64,000 nt of DNA from Caldilineaceae bacterium (GTDB taxonomy: Bacteria; Chloroflexota; Anaerolineae; Caldilineales; Caldilineaceae): contig JACKBC010000037.1 of assembly GCA_020634755.1 (NCBI GenBank), positions 1 to 64,000 on the forward strand, given 5' to 3'. How positions within the stretch are numbered: the first letter of the stretch is position 1; the number at the start of each line of letters is the position of its first letter. Positions 9,583-18,824 of this stretch are shown in pieces. The notes below the pieces were generated by a model that was not told where the DNA came from, ran no database searches, and saw only the letters and a list, made by a program, of their open reading frames with translations. A program made the position numbers and the translations under genes.

Positions 9583-11028
9583 ATGCTCAACGTAGCGATT
9601 ATCACACTCTATGAAACCGGCCACCAATCCTTTGGGGCGGCTTCGGTTGGCGCTTGGTTGCGTCAGGCAGGGGCATGCGTTTCCTACCAGGATTTAGCGG
9701 TGCAAGCGCTCAATGAAGCCCAGATAAAGACGGCAGATCTGATAGCGCTGCATCTGCCCATGCATACAGCCACGCGCATTGCGGCGGCTGTTTTGCCGCG
9801 CCTGCGCCAGCTAAACCAAACGGCGCATTTCTGCTGTTTCGGGCTCTATGCGCCGATCAATGCGGAATATTTAGGCGGGTTGGGGGTACAGACGATTCTA
9901 GGTGGGGAATTTGAAGAAGGGCTTTTGGCGCTCTGCCGCCGCTTAGACGGCTCTCCACAGCGGCTGGATGAGTTCGCTCGCTTCCAAACAGAGCCAACCA
10001 TTTCGCTCAACCGCCAACAATTTTTGACGCCGGACCGTAGCGGATTGCCGCCCTTGCCCCAATATGCCGCCGTAGAATTGAGCGACAAAACGCGGCTCAC
10101 GGCCGGTTATACCGAAGCCAGCCGCGGCTGCAAACATCTGTGTCGTCACTGCCCGATTACGCCGGTATACAAAGGCGCGTTTCGCGTGGTGCAAAAAGAG
10201 GTGGTGCTGGCCGATATTCGCAACCAGGTGGCGGCGGGCGCTGGCCATATTACCTTTGGCGACCCCGACTTTTTCAATGGGCCGGGCCATGCATTGGCCA
10301 TTGTACAGGCGCTGCACGCCGAATTCCCAGATATAACTTATGACGTGACCATCAAAGTGGAGCATCTTTTACAGCAGCGTCGCCACCTGCCCACGCTGGC
10401 CAAAACCGGCTGCCTCTTTGTCACTTCAGCCGTAGAGGCGGTGGATGATGCCATTTTGGCGCGGCTGGATAAGGGGCACACCACGGCCGATTTTACTGAA
10501 GCCGTCCATTTGCTGCGGGCAGCCAAACTGCACATGAGCCCCACCTTTGTGGCCTTTACACCGTGGATCACGCCCGCGGGCTATATGGAGTTTCTGCGCA
10601 CCATTGCACAGCTCGATCTGATTGAGCAGGTAGCGCCCATTCAGTACGCTATCCGCCTGCTCATTCCGGCCGGCTCGCGGCTGCTGGAGTTGACCGAGGT
10701 GCAGGCGCTGGTGGGTGAATTTGATGAGGCGGCATTGGTCTATCCGTGGCGGCACCCCGACCCCAGCATGGATGCGTTACAGGAAGCAGTGCTAAAAGTT
10801 GTGCAGAATGGGGATGAGCGCGGACTTGCGCGGACGGAAATATTTACTCAGGTGTGGCAATTAGCAGCACAGTTTGGGCCTATACACGGCTCGAACGCCA
10901 AGCATCGCTACGCCAAGCTCCCGCCCATTTCGCTGCACAGCAAGCCGGCGCCGCGCCTGCTGGAAAACTGGTACTGCTGAGCAGAGCCCACCGAGGAGCA
11001 GTTGCTCCCACACCTAAAAATGATATAG
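9583..11028 (+). CDS. CUAEP-tail radical SAM protein, probable selenoprotein
   Basis: An ATG at 9583 opens a frame whose first in-frame TGA is at 10978-10980. Residues 1-130 resemble a degenerate B12-binding-like Rossmann domain. The radical SAM core starts near 180, with the cluster motif CKHLCRHC (CxxxCxxC) and a downstream GDPDFFNG, as in B12-binding radical SAM proteins. Reading TGA as selenocysteine gives the ending W-Y-C-U-A-E-P-T-E-E-Q-L-L-P-H-L-K-M-I and then TAG at 11026-11028, 481 residues in all. From memory, a radical SAM family is named for precisely this CUAEP (or CCAEP) tail, which strongly supports readthrough. A SECIS-like hairpin sits 19 nt after the TGA. The substrate is unknown to me. 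If the TGA were a true stop, the protein would end at NWYC after 465 residues. No sel genes are in the window. Confidence 0.82.
10981..11010 (+). promoter_or_regulatory. Candidate bacterial SECIS hairpin
   Basis: Directly after the in-frame TGA (10978-10980), GGAGC (10995-10999) and GCTCC (11004-11008) pair around the loop AGTT. The apical loop begins 19 nt after the TGA, close to the spacing in the E. coli fdhF SECIS as I remember it, and G is the second loop base. An alternative pairing, GAGCA (10979-10983) with TGCTC (11003-11007), is also possible. The stem is short, so structure alone would not be convincing without the CUAEP tail. Confidence 0.55.
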
Positions 11029-11041
11029 TCAAATAGTAGAG

Positions 11042-11087
11042 TTTATAAACAGAGCGGCATCTGTCGAGACGCCGCTCTGTTTATAAA
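11042..11087. terminator. Bidirectional terminator hairpin
   Basis: The 17-bp arms TTTATAAACAGAGCGGC (11042-11058) and its exact complement (11071-11087) flank a 12-nt loop, with A/T runs on both outer sides. It sits between the converging radical SAM gene and ftsK and includes the ftsK stop codon. Confidence 0.85.
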
Positions 11088-13438
11088 AATTCATCTTCTT
11101 CCCCATTTCCTTCGTCATCCTCCTCGCCGGAAATCAGCACTTTGCGCCCACGCCCGCCGCCCTGATCCGGCCCCACGACTTTGCGCGATTCCAGCTCCTC
11201 CATGAGGCGGGCGGCTTTGGGGTAGCCAATGTTGAGACGGCGCTGCAACATGCTGGTGCTGCATGATTCCAGATCGCGCACGGCGTCAATGGCATCCAGA
11301 ATCAGCTCTTCCTCATCATCCAGTCGGTCCATCAGGCTAAACCAAGGCGGCACTACCGGCCGCTGAGCGCCGCCGGCAGCCAACGCCGCATCAATGGCCT
11401 GCTGTTTCCAGTAGCTGGCAATGGCGTTGATCTCATCATCCGAGACCCAGCAGCCCTGCACGCGCGTCAATTTGGCTTGGTCGGAGCGCATGACCAGCAT
11501 GTCGCCGCGACCCAGCAGCCGCTCGGCGCCCGGCGTATCCAGAATGACGCGGCTGTCAATTTGGCTGGTCACGGCAAAGGCAATGCGCGTGGGAAAGTTG
11601 GCTTTGATCAGCCCGGTAACCACGTCCGTACTGGGGCGCTGGGTGGCCAAAATCAGATGAATGCCGGTGGCGCGCGCCATCTGCGCCAACCGACAAAGCT
11701 GGGTTTCCACATCGTCGGCCGCAGTCATCATCAAATCGGCCAGCTCATCCACCACCAACACAATATAGGGCAGCGGCTGCGGTGCATCCTTGCCGCGCAT
11801 TTTGCGCACCTTGGCGTTATAAACTTCCACATTGCGCACGCCCGCTTCTTTAAAGGTGCGATAGCGATCGTCCATTTGCAGCAGCAGCCAGGTAAGCACG
11901 CCCATAACCTGATCCATCTCGGTGACCACTTTACCAATCAAATGGGGAATGCCGTTATAGCCGGGCAGCTCCACCATTTTGGGGTCAACCATAACAAATT
12001 TCAGGCTTTCCGGGCCGTGCTGCATGAGCAGGCTGGCAATAATCGTGTTGATGCAGACCGACTTGCCCGCGCCCGTGGCCCCGGCAATGAGCATGTGGGG
12101 TGCACGCGTCAAGTCCATGGCCACCGGCGCGCCCGCCGTATTGCGCCCCAGCCCAATGGCCAGCGCGCCGCCATCTTTGCGCAGTTCTTTGCTTTCCAAA
12201 ATGCCGCGCAAGCCCACCACAATTTTATCACGATTGGGCACTTCGATACCCACATAGGGCCGCCCCGGCACCGGCGCTTCAATGCGCACGGCGGGCGCCT
12301 CCAAGGCCAGCGCCAAATCATCAGCCAGGCTCACAATGCGGCTGACGCGAATTTTGCGCCGGTTGCCGGCCCGCTCCACATATTGGGGCTCCACGCCAAA
12401 TTGGGTCACGGTTGGCCCGCTCTCTACATGCACCACCTTGACCGGCACATCAAAATCTTCCAGCGTCTGCTCAATGCGCTGCCCCAATTCCCGATCGTCG
12501 CTTGTACCATAGACACCCACATCCGCATGCAGAAATTCGATGGGCGGCAATTGGTCGGCGTTGCGCAAAAGCTTATGGGTAGAACGCTCGGCAGACGCAC
12601 TGGAACGCTCTGGGCGCTTGGTGGTCGAACGCCCGTCGGCCGCGGCGGCGACCGTTGACTGGGTCGCACTTTGCGAAGATCGTTTGGGCGACACGTAGGT
12701 TGAGGGAAGCTCGTCCAGCGGCGCGCTGGGGGGCGTTAATGGCACCTGGCGTGACACCGCTTCTGTGGGCGCGGCCACGGTCGACTCGGGATATTGAGCC
12801 GCGTTACGTGGTGTTGGCGCCACGATCTGGCCTGACGCAGGTGTAGAGGGCGGCGCTGTGGCATCGTCTGCGGTGGTCAACGGCGCGGCAATCTGCGGCC
12901 ACGCCAGCCAGATCAGCCTGAAGGCGCCGCGCACCCCGGCCCAAAAGTAGACCAGCGGCGTGTAATTAAGCAGCAGCCACACGCCCACCAGCCCCACCAG
13001 CCCGCAAATAAGGAGCGCCGACCACTGCCCAAAGGCCGCCACCAACATGCTGCCCAATGCCCAGCCGGTCAATCCGCCGTCGCTGCCATCGCGAATGGCC
13101 ATCCAATCCACGGTATCGTGATTATTGGCAAAGGTGGCCGCCATTAGCGCCAGCAGCAGAAGCTGCACGCCCACCACGGCTTCCACGCTCCAATAGCCTG
13201 CCCGCGGCCCCAGCAAGAGCACCGTCCCCAGCACCAGAATGGAAAGCACCGTCCACGGCGCCAGCCAGCCGGTCATCTCAATCAGCCAAGGCAGATCCTC
13301 GCTGTACATCATGGTGGACAGAAAATAGCCACCCAGGGCAATCAAGAGCAACCCTAAAAAGTCGAGAGGTAAATTATCAAAAAGTTCGCGCACCATATTG
13401 CTGAGCGCGTCGGATGCAGTCGGTTTTGAACGGCTCAT
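11081..13438 (-). CDS. ftsK: FtsK/SpoIIIE-type DNA translocase
   Basis: The product pumps chromosomal DNA through the division septum. From the start chosen here it has about 785 residues. Four or so N-terminal membrane segments lie in the first 170 residues. A Pro/Ser/Thr-rich linker (about 190-290) follows, then the motor. Walker A (GATGAGKSVCIN) is near residue 449 and the Walker B region (PYIVLVVDELADLM) near 560. The C-terminal gamma winged helix (LQRRLNIGYPKAARLMEELE) would recognise polar DNA motifs. I chose the ATG at 13436-13438 because GGAGAGGAAACA precedes it; an in-frame ATG 20 codons upstream (13498) has no ribosome site. The protein ends in an acidic tail. The upstream membrane-HTH gene is separated by a hairpin, so ftsK may be transcribed alone. 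Confidence 0.95.
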   Translation of the reverse strand: MSRSKPTASDALSNMVRELFDNLPLDFLGLLLIALGGYFLSTMMYSEDLPWLIEMTGWLAPWTVLSILVLGTVLLLGPRAGYWSVEAVVGVQLLLLALMAATFANNHDTVDWMAIRDGSDGGLTGWALGSMLVAAFGQWSALLICGLVGLVGVWLLLNYTPLVYFWAGVRGAFRLIWLAWPQIAAPLTTADDATAPPSTPASGQIVAPTPRNAAQYPESTVAAPTEAVSRQVPLTPPSAPLDELPSTYVSPKRSSQSATQSTVAAAADGRSTTKRPERSSASAERSTHKLLRNADQLPPIEFLHADVGVYGTSDDRELGQRIEQTLEDFDVPVKVVHVESGPTVTQFGVEPQYVERAGNRRKIRVSRIVSLADDLALALEAPAVRIEAPVPGRPYVGIEVPNRDKIVVGLRGILESKELRKDGGALAIGLGRNTAGAPVAMDLTRAPHMLIAGATGAGKSVCINTIIASLLMQHGPESLKFVMVDPKMVELPGYNGIPHLIGKVVTEMDQVMGVLTWLLLQMDDRYRTFKEAGVRNVEVYNAKVRKMRGKDAPQPLPYIVLVVDELADLMMTAADDVETQLCRLAQMARATGIHLILATQRPSTDVVTGLIKANFPTRIAFAVTSQIDSRVILDTPGAERLLGRGDMLVMRSDQAKLTRVQGCWVSDDEINAIASYWKQQAIDAALAAGGAQRPVVPPWFSLMDRLDDEEELILDAIDAVRDLESCSTSMLQRRLNIGYPKAARLMEELESRKVVGPDQGGGRGRKVLISGEEDDEGNGEEDEFL

Positions 13439-13545
13439 TGTTTCCTCTCCCGCCCCGGCACTGGATAGGAAAAAGGGCCATTTATCCCCTTCTCCCATCT
13501 CTATTCAAGGCGGAGGTCTCTGATACACTTATGTTAAGCAAGCCT

Positions 13546-13572
13546 GGGAAACGTCGGCTCGCCGACGTTCCC
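13546..13572 (-). terminator. Hairpin between membrane-HTH gene and ftsK
   Basis: GGGAAACGTCGGC (13546-13558) pairs with GCCGACGTTCCC (13561-13572) with one bulged base and a 2-nt gap. It lies just downstream of the minus-strand gene at 13613-15715 and upstream of ftsK. No long T tract is present, so it may be a weak terminator or an RNA-stabilising hairpin. Confidence 0.5.
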
Positions 13573-13612
13573 GTTTCTCTCTAGCAGACTGGCTGTCGCC
13601 GCGTAACGTGAG

Positions 13613-15715
13613 TTATAAACTTCCGTCTTCTAATTCCATTTCGGTCAGCACACGCGCCACTTGCTCGATGGCAATGCGCTGCTTGCGATAGAGATCGCTT
13701 TCACTGACCGCCAGCTTGTGCGCAATCTCGCGCACTTTGCGTCCCTGTAGAAAGCGCATGTCCAAAATATTGTAGAGCAACCATTCCTGGGTGACAAACT
13801 CCTGCTTGCCCTCTGGCCGCAAGCGCGCAATGGCCATTTCCAGCACCTGGCGCAGCGCTTTGGTCACATCGCCTTCTGCTTGATCCAAACCCTGCATCAC
13901 TATGCGCAGTTTGGTCAGCGGGCTATGCGTTAACTTGGGCCCACCCCAATAGTGGCTCAGCGCATCCTTGACCCAGTTGGCAAATTCAGGATCGTGAATG
14001 GGGCTGGGATCCAGCAGCATGGTGTGCGCCACGGCCTGATTACCGCGCGACATATAAGGCACCGTGCCGCGCATCTGCTGAATGCGTTCAATGTCGGGGA
14101 TAATGCGCCGCAGCGATACAAACACCTCCTGCTGCACGCGCCGATCCACCAACGCCCGCCCGGTGCGCTCAATCATGTGCGCCAACGCGCGCGCGTCTTC
14201 TTCAGTCAAATGAGGCAGCGGCCCGGCGCTATTCGGTTCTGCGCCGTTTGATTCTGCGCTCTTCCCCCCCGCACCATTTGACGATCGGCCGTTGGCGCCC
14301 GCGCCATTCACGCCGGCGCCATTTGACGATGCGTGCCCGTTGAGCGGCTCAATAAGCGAATTTTCAGCCGGCCAAACGCCCAGAATGCCCACCACGGTTG
14401 GCTTGCCATTGGTGACCGTGGGCTCCACCAGTGGCCAGATCCAGTAGCCGGCGTGGGCAATGGGCTGGAGCACGGCCTGGCCGTTGCGCGTGCGCTCGGC
14501 GGCGCGGTTGACGACATCCTGCCATTCGCTAATGTTGTTGAGCCGTTGTCGCAAATGAGGCGCGCCCACCGTGGCCTCTACCAGCAGATTGGGCCCCACA
14601 ATCCCGGCCACAAAACCGGCTGGCGTAGCCAACAGTTCGCAGAGCGCGGTCAAATTGTTTTCTAAAAACTGACGCAAATCACTGGTGGTAAGCAGCCGCC
14701 GATCCAGCTCACGCATCCAGGAAACCTCATTGCGATCTTCGCGATAGACCATGCGGTCCACCAACGACTTGGTCACGCTGAGAATAAGCTGGCTAAAGAC
14801 AATGACGGCCGTAATGGTGCTAAACAAAATCATATCGCGCGGCAAACCCAAAATGCGCTCGACGCGCGGGATGGTCTGCATGGCCACAATCACCAGAATG
14901 GCCACCACCGGCCCGCGCGTAAAAAAGCGGATGAGCCGATAGCGCACCACCCGGTCTGGCGTCAGCACACCAAAATAGGCCACCACGTAACTCATGATCA
15001 CCAGGAAAATGGCCACCATCATATTGCCCACCATGGCCAATACAAAGATGATGGCGTTGGCCTGCCCGCCCCCCTCCAGCCGCCCCAGCGCAATCAAATA
15101 GGGGAAGATGCCAATGCCGGGCGCCACAAAGCCCCACAAAAGATAGGTCATGCGGCCGCGGCTGCTGGAAGTCAAACAGCGGGTGCGCGCCAGCCAAATG
15201 TGATAGAGCGAGAGCAGCATGGCCAGCCCAAAATAGGCGGCAAAAAGCCAGAAATAGGGACCCGCTTCCAAATAGCTGAGCGGCGGACGAAAGTGAATGG
15301 CGCCCACCAACTGATCGCCCCAAATTGCGCTGGCCGCGCTGAGCAGCGACAGCGCCAGCATGATCCAACCCAGCCAGCGTCCATATGAGACGCGGTAATT
15401 GGTAGTGCGCAACACGGCTGTCGAGAAAATATAGTAGGCAAAGGGCAACATGGCAATGCCCAGCCACTGCAAACGCAACCACTTATCGGCAGAATCGCCA
15501 CTGGCCCACTCCAGCCGATTGAGCGCCACATCGCCCGTATAGGCCACCACCACGCAGGCCAGCAGCAGCGCAAAGCGCCGCGCCGCCGCATTGCGAAAAT
15601 TATAGGTTAATGTAAACGCCAGCAGCGAAAAGGCCACAATGATTACCGCCGACGAAATAATTAGGTTAATAAAACTGGCCAGATCGCTAATGCTGACCGG
15701 TATGCCAAAGAACAT
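13613..15715 (-). CDS. Polytopic membrane protein with C-terminal helix-turn-helix
   Basis: 700 residues. The first 320 are strongly hydrophobic, with roughly eight or nine membrane segments, resembling the N-terminal 7TM sensor domain of some histidine kinases. A GAF-like region follows (about 335-440, LLATPAGFVAG... to ...VVGILGVWPAE). Next is a low-complexity Asn/Gly/Ala/Ser linker (about 465-510), then a helical domain. The last 60 residues (LYNILDMRFLQGRKVREIAH then KLAVSESDLYRKQRIAIEQV) look like a sigma/LuxR-type helix-turn-helix. No kinase H-box or ATP-binding site is visible. I infer a membrane-tethered sensor-regulator acting without a separate kinase. The preceding gene ends 3 bp upstream, so the two are probably co-transcribed and translationally coupled. 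The exact family is not known to me. Confidence 0.8.
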   Translation of the reverse strand: MFFGIPVSISDLASFINLIISSAVIIVAFSLLAFTLTYNFRNAAARRFALLLACVVVAYTGDVALNRLEWASGDSADKWLRLQWLGIAMLPFAYYIFSTAVLRTTNYRVSYGRWLGWIMLALSLLSAASAIWGDQLVGAIHFRPPLSYLEAGPYFWLFAAYFGLAMLLSLYHIWLARTRCLTSSSRGRMTYLLWGFVAPGIGIFPYLIALGRLEGGGQANAIIFVLAMVGNMMVAIFLVIMSYVVAYFGVLTPDRVVRYRLIRFFTRGPVVAILVIVAMQTIPRVERILGLPRDMILFSTITAVIVFSQLILSVTKSLVDRMVYREDRNEVSWMRELDRRLLTTSDLRQFLENNLTALCELLATPAGFVAGIVGPNLLVEATVGAPHLRQRLNNISEWQDVVNRAAERTRNGQAVLQPIAHAGYWIWPLVEPTVTNGKPTVVGILGVWPAENSLIEPLNGHASSNGAGVNGAGANGRSSNGAGGKSAESNGAEPNSAGPLPHLTEEDARALAHMIERTGRALVDRRVQQEVFVSLRRIIPDIERIQQMRGTVPYMSRGNQAVAHTMLLDPSPIHDPEFANWVKDALSHYWGGPKLTHSPLTKLRIVMQGLDQAEGDVTKALRQVLEMAIARLRPEGKQEFVTQEWLLYNILDMRFLQGRKVREIAHKLAVSESDLYRKQRIAIEQVARVLTEMELEDGSL

Positions 15716-15718
15716 AGT

Positions 15719-16528
15719 CTATGATGCCCATTCAATATCTTCGCCCACCACAACCCACAAGCCGCGACGTTTTTCCAATTTGATGCGGAAACCACCGCCC
15801 GCCATGGGCGTTCGCCGAATATTCAAATTTAGCGCAGCGCGTTCCAGCGTGTCAAACTCCACGGGATCCATTTCGATCAACGGACCCTGCGGCGGCGGCG
15901 CCGGCTCTGCGGGCACGAGCCACAGCGTGGAGCCGTCAAAGCCCAAATCACCCACAACTTCAGCCGGGTGGCAGCGAATGCGCAGCTGGGCGGGCGAGCC
16001 ATCGGCATTGGGCTCCAGATGACGCGTAATGCCCAATTTGTGGATCAACGCCGTGCGTCGAATACGCAGCGTATCCGGCTCTTCCTTTTCGGCGCTGCGA
16101 TAGTAACGGGCCAACGCATAGATCGGCCCAAAGGCGTTCTGCTTGCTCAACAGATAGAGCAGTTCGTTACGCACGCTGCCCCAGCGATAGCGAAAATCCA
16201 GATCGTCGACGCGATCCCCATATTCCAGCAGCCCCAATGTGGCTTCGGCGCCCAGTCGGCTCAAAATGGCCGTGGGCGGCAACACCGATGGATCCTGCTT
16301 GAGCCGCGCCAGCAACATATCGGTGGTGGCTTCCACATCCTCCTCGGCCAGAAAGGTGCGGCGACTGCTCAAACTAAAGAACACGCCAATGACCACCGCC
16401 ACCCCGAAGAGCACAACCAGCGTCCAGCTCACCCAATCCATCGATTCCAGAATGCGCGCAAACGAAGGGAATTGATCGCCCCCCCACTGGGAGAAAAATT
16501 CTTGAATGGCGCTGCGCAGTTGGTCCAT
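15719..16528 (-). CDS. Single-pass membrane protein of unknown function
   Basis: About 269 residues from the ATG at 16526-16528; a longer in-frame start at 16648 would run into a repeat-rich intergenic segment and has no better ribosome site. One membrane helix lies near residues 30-52 (WTLVVLFGVAVVIGVFFSL). The remainder is soluble and partly helical, with LLARLKQDP and an Arg-rich segment (RWGSVRNELLYLLSKQN). The C-terminal 60 residues look like beta strands. I do not recognise the family. The stop lies 3 bp before the start of the membrane-HTH gene, so this is likely its partner, perhaps a sensor or regulator subunit of the same complex. Confidence 0.75.
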   Translation of the reverse strand: MDQLRSAIQEFFSQWGGDQFPSFARILESMDWVSWTLVVLFGVAVVIGVFFSLSSRRTFLAEEDVEATTDMLLARLKQDPSVLPPTAILSRLGAEATLGLLEYGDRVDDLDFRYRWGSVRNELLYLLSKQNAFGPIYALARYYRSAEKEEPDTLRIRRTALIHKLGITRHLEPNADGSPAQLRIRCHPAEVVGDLGFDGSTLWLVPAEPAPPPQGPLIEMDPVEFDTLERAALNLNIRRTPMAGGGFRIKLEKRRGLWVVVGEDIEWAS

Positions 16529-16641
16529 AATGCTCTTTCGGATGCGTATGTTTATTGGCGCAATTTTACCATAAAGGCTGGGGGAAGTAAGGATTGGGTA
16601 GTTGGGTGATTGGGAATTGGCGCGCTCCCCACCCCAAACAC

Positions 16642-16792
16642 AGGGCAATCGCGTACCTTAAAAAAGCAAGGTTAAAACTCGCGGCTGACACGGCAAAGCG
16701 GTCTCAACCGCTTGCTTTTTAGCCGCTGCGGCGGCTTTTCATTGTGAGCTGCTGGATTTATCCGTTGCGATTACGAAGTTCGCGATTGCCCT
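16642..16792 (+). repeat. Family B element, complete copy with terminal inverted repeats
   Basis: The ends are AGGGCAATCGCG (16642-16653) and its exact reverse complement (16781-16792), giving 12-bp terminal inverted repeats around 127 bp. The sequence ACCCCAAAC occurs just outside both ends (16631-16639 and 16794-16802), a possible target-site duplication. The interior contains AAGCGGTCTCAACCGCTT, itself a hairpin. There is no coding capacity, so this is MITE-like. Confidence 0.75.
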
Positions 16793-16895
16793 AACCCCAA
16801 ACCATTCCAGTGTAGCGCACTAAATCAAATCAAGGTATAATTCGCCATTGTCTGACCCTTTTCGCATAAATTTGAGTCCGCAGGATTTAACATAC

Positions 16896-17930
16896 ATGAT
16901 CTATCGTTTATTTATTTTTTTTGCCGTTGGTCTGGCTTTGCTTTTGGCCGCCTGCGGGTCCGACGAGCCCACCCCGTCACCCACCGCTATACCCGCATCC
17001 ACCAGCACGTCGACACCCCTACCGGCCACGGCCACGCCCCCGCCGCTTGATCTGATTGATACGCTCATGCAGATGGACGATTTTACCATATTGAGCATGA
17101 CGCTGAATGAGGTGGGGTTGGCGGATCAATTGCATCAAGAAGGGCCGTTTACAATTTTCGCACCGACCAACGCGGCCTTTGCCGAACTGCCCGATGCCAT
17201 CAAAAACGATGCCGACGCGCCCTTCGATCTGATGCTACAGATCATTGTGGATGGCGCGCTGGCGCCCGAGGCATTGACGCAAACCAGCACGCTGACCCCG
17301 CTCTTGGGCGACGCGGCGCCATTGACCGTCACCAATGCCAATGGGGTCATTGAAATAAACGAGGCGCAGATCACCGGCCCGCCTATTGCGGCGCAAAACG
17401 GGCTTATTTATCCCATTGATAAGGTGCTGGTGCCCCCCACTATTTCGATCTTGGCGCTCCAAAGTAATGTACCAGTGGCCAATGCGGTGCTGCCGAATCT
17501 CTTGCAGATTGCCGAAGAAGCCGGCGATCTCACCACCTTTTTAGATGGGATGCAGGCCGCCGGCCTTTTTGACATTCTGAGCGCCGACACGCCCCACACG
17601 CTCTTTGCGCCCACCGACCGCGCGTTCGAGCAGCTTGTTGAAAACACATCGGGAGAGCTGCTCAAAAAGCTGGATGAAGACCCAGCGCCGCTGTTCAAAT
17701 ATCATCTACTGGACGGCTATTTGGCCGCCACATCGATTCAAGATGGCCTGACGTTAAAGACGCTGGCCGGTGCGCCGCTCACCTTTGCCGCGCAACCGGA
17801 TGGCGACAAACTCCAGCTCTTGATCAACAATGGGCAAGCCGGCGCGGCCGCCCTTGTGGGCCAGGAATTGGCCGCGCGCAATGGCGTGATTCACGTAATC
17901 GATGCGGTGCTGCTGCCGCCGGACGAATAG
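16896..17930 (+). CDS. Lipoprotein with two FAS1 (fasciclin) domains
   Basis: An ATG at 16896, with CAGGA 12 nt upstream, begins MIYRLFIFFAVGLALLLAAC, a classic lipoprotein signal with lipobox LAAC. An earlier in-frame ATG (16848) would put extra residues before the signal and is less likely. A Pro/Thr/Ser linker (about 25-50) leads to two FAS1 domains: the first about 55-190 (FTIFAPTNAAF), the second about 200-340 (HTLFAPTDRAF). Both end in the typical G-V-I-H-V-I-D-A-V-L-L-P or equivalent. FAS1 domains mediate adhesion in other organisms. Here the protein should sit anchored on the outside of the membrane. A P-loop gene follows 20 bp downstream. Confidence 0.92.
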   Translation: MIYRLFIFFAVGLALLLAACGSDEPTPSPTAIPASTSTSTPLPATATPPPLDLIDTLMQMDDFTILSMTLNEVGLADQLHQEGPFTIFAPTNAAFAELPDAIKNDADAPFDLMLQIIVDGALAPEALTQTSTLTPLLGDAAPLTVTNANGVIEINEAQITGPPIAAQNGLIYPIDKVLVPPTISILALQSNVPVANAVLPNLLQIAEEAGDLTTFLDGMQAAGLFDILSADTPHTLFAPTDRAFEQLVENTSGELLKKLDEDPAPLFKYHLLDGYLAATSIQDGLTLKTLAGAPLTFAAQPDGDKLQLLINNGQAGAAALVGQELAARNGVIHVIDAVLLPPDE

Positions 17931-17950
17931 AAATTGGATTGGTTCATTTT

Positions 17951-18790
17951 ATGCACACACGCACTGAAAATGAGATTCCACATCTGCCGGATTTTGTAGA
18001 AATCGCGCCTGGCATCGGCTATGGCGCGCCGCCGACCGCCAGCTGGATTCCCATTGCCGACTGTCCGCTGCTGATCGTGGTGGGGGTAACGGGCGTGGGC
18101 AAGAGCACAACCATTGCCGCGCTGAACGAGCGCGAAATCCCCTTCACCATGCTGCCGGATCGCCGCGTCCTCACCGATGATCTGATTATTGCGCGGCTGC
18201 AACAGGCAGATGGCGTTCCGGTTAAGCGGGAACAAGATCGAGCGCGGCGCTTTGACTATACGCGCCGCTTCCGCGCCCAATTTCCCGGCGGCATGGCCCA
18301 TGCGCTGGCCCAATTGCAGATTATCGAATCCACAGCCGCGGGACAGCTTATTTTTGATGGGCTGCGCGGGAGCAACGAGGTCGAGCACGCCGCGCAACTG
18401 CTGCCGCTGGCGCGCTTTGTGGCGCTGGATGCACCGGATATTGTGCGCGTGCAGCGCTTGCTGGGCCGCGACGATGCCTTTGATCAAATTCAGCCCAGCA
18501 GCCCACCCGTGCACGCGCACGCTGGCCGTACGCTGCCCGCCGACGGCGCCGATGAACTCTTCTCCGCAGCTGAAATTGAGCTGCTGCTTCACCTTGTCGA
18601 GAGCGGCCAGGTGACCGTAGATGAGCTACGCGCCAAGCTGCAAATTGTTTGTGCGGAGCGGCGCAACTACGACCCCAGCGATACGCTAGAGATGCTGCGC
18701 AATGTTGCCACCTTGCGCAGCTTATTCATCGATACGACGCGCCATACGCCCGCCCAAGCGGCGTGGGACATCTTGCGCTTTATGAGTTGA
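17951..18790 (+). CDS. P-loop NTPase, uncharacterised
   Basis: About 279 residues from the ATG at 17951; a TTG four codons upstream is possible. There is a clear Walker A, GVTGVGKST, near residue 47 following the hydrophobic strand PLLIVVGV, and a likely Walker B-like strand (GQLIFDGLRGSN) near 135. The C-terminal 80 residues are helical (ELLLHLVESGQVTVDELRAK). The size and single P-loop suggest a kinase-like or small AAA-type ATPase, but I do not recognise a specific family and assign no substrate. It follows the FAS1 lipoprotein gene at 20 bp and precedes the enolase-superfamily gene by 34 bp, so it may belong to that transcript. Confidence 0.8.
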   Translation: MHTRTENEIPHLPDFVEIAPGIGYGAPPTASWIPIADCPLLIVVGVTGVGKSTTIAALNEREIPFTMLPDRRVLTDDLIIARLQQADGVPVKREQDRARRFDYTRRFRAQFPGGMAHALAQLQIIESTAAGQLIFDGLRGSNEVEHAAQLLPLARFVALDAPDIVRVQRLLGRDDAFDQIQPSSPPVHAHAGRTLPADGADELFSAAEIELLLHLVESGQVTVDELRAKLQIVCAERRNYDPSDTLEMLRNVATLRSLFIDTTRHTPAQAAWDILRFMS

Positions 18791-18824
18791 GCGTGCGGCG
18801 GGATCAACACTCCCATAGGAAATT

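Noticed and set aside
11477..12658. Plus-strand open frame of 393 codons
   Set aside because: It lies antisense to ftsK, is His/Gln/Arg-rich and shows no domain or ribosome site. It is a by-product of GC-rich third positions.
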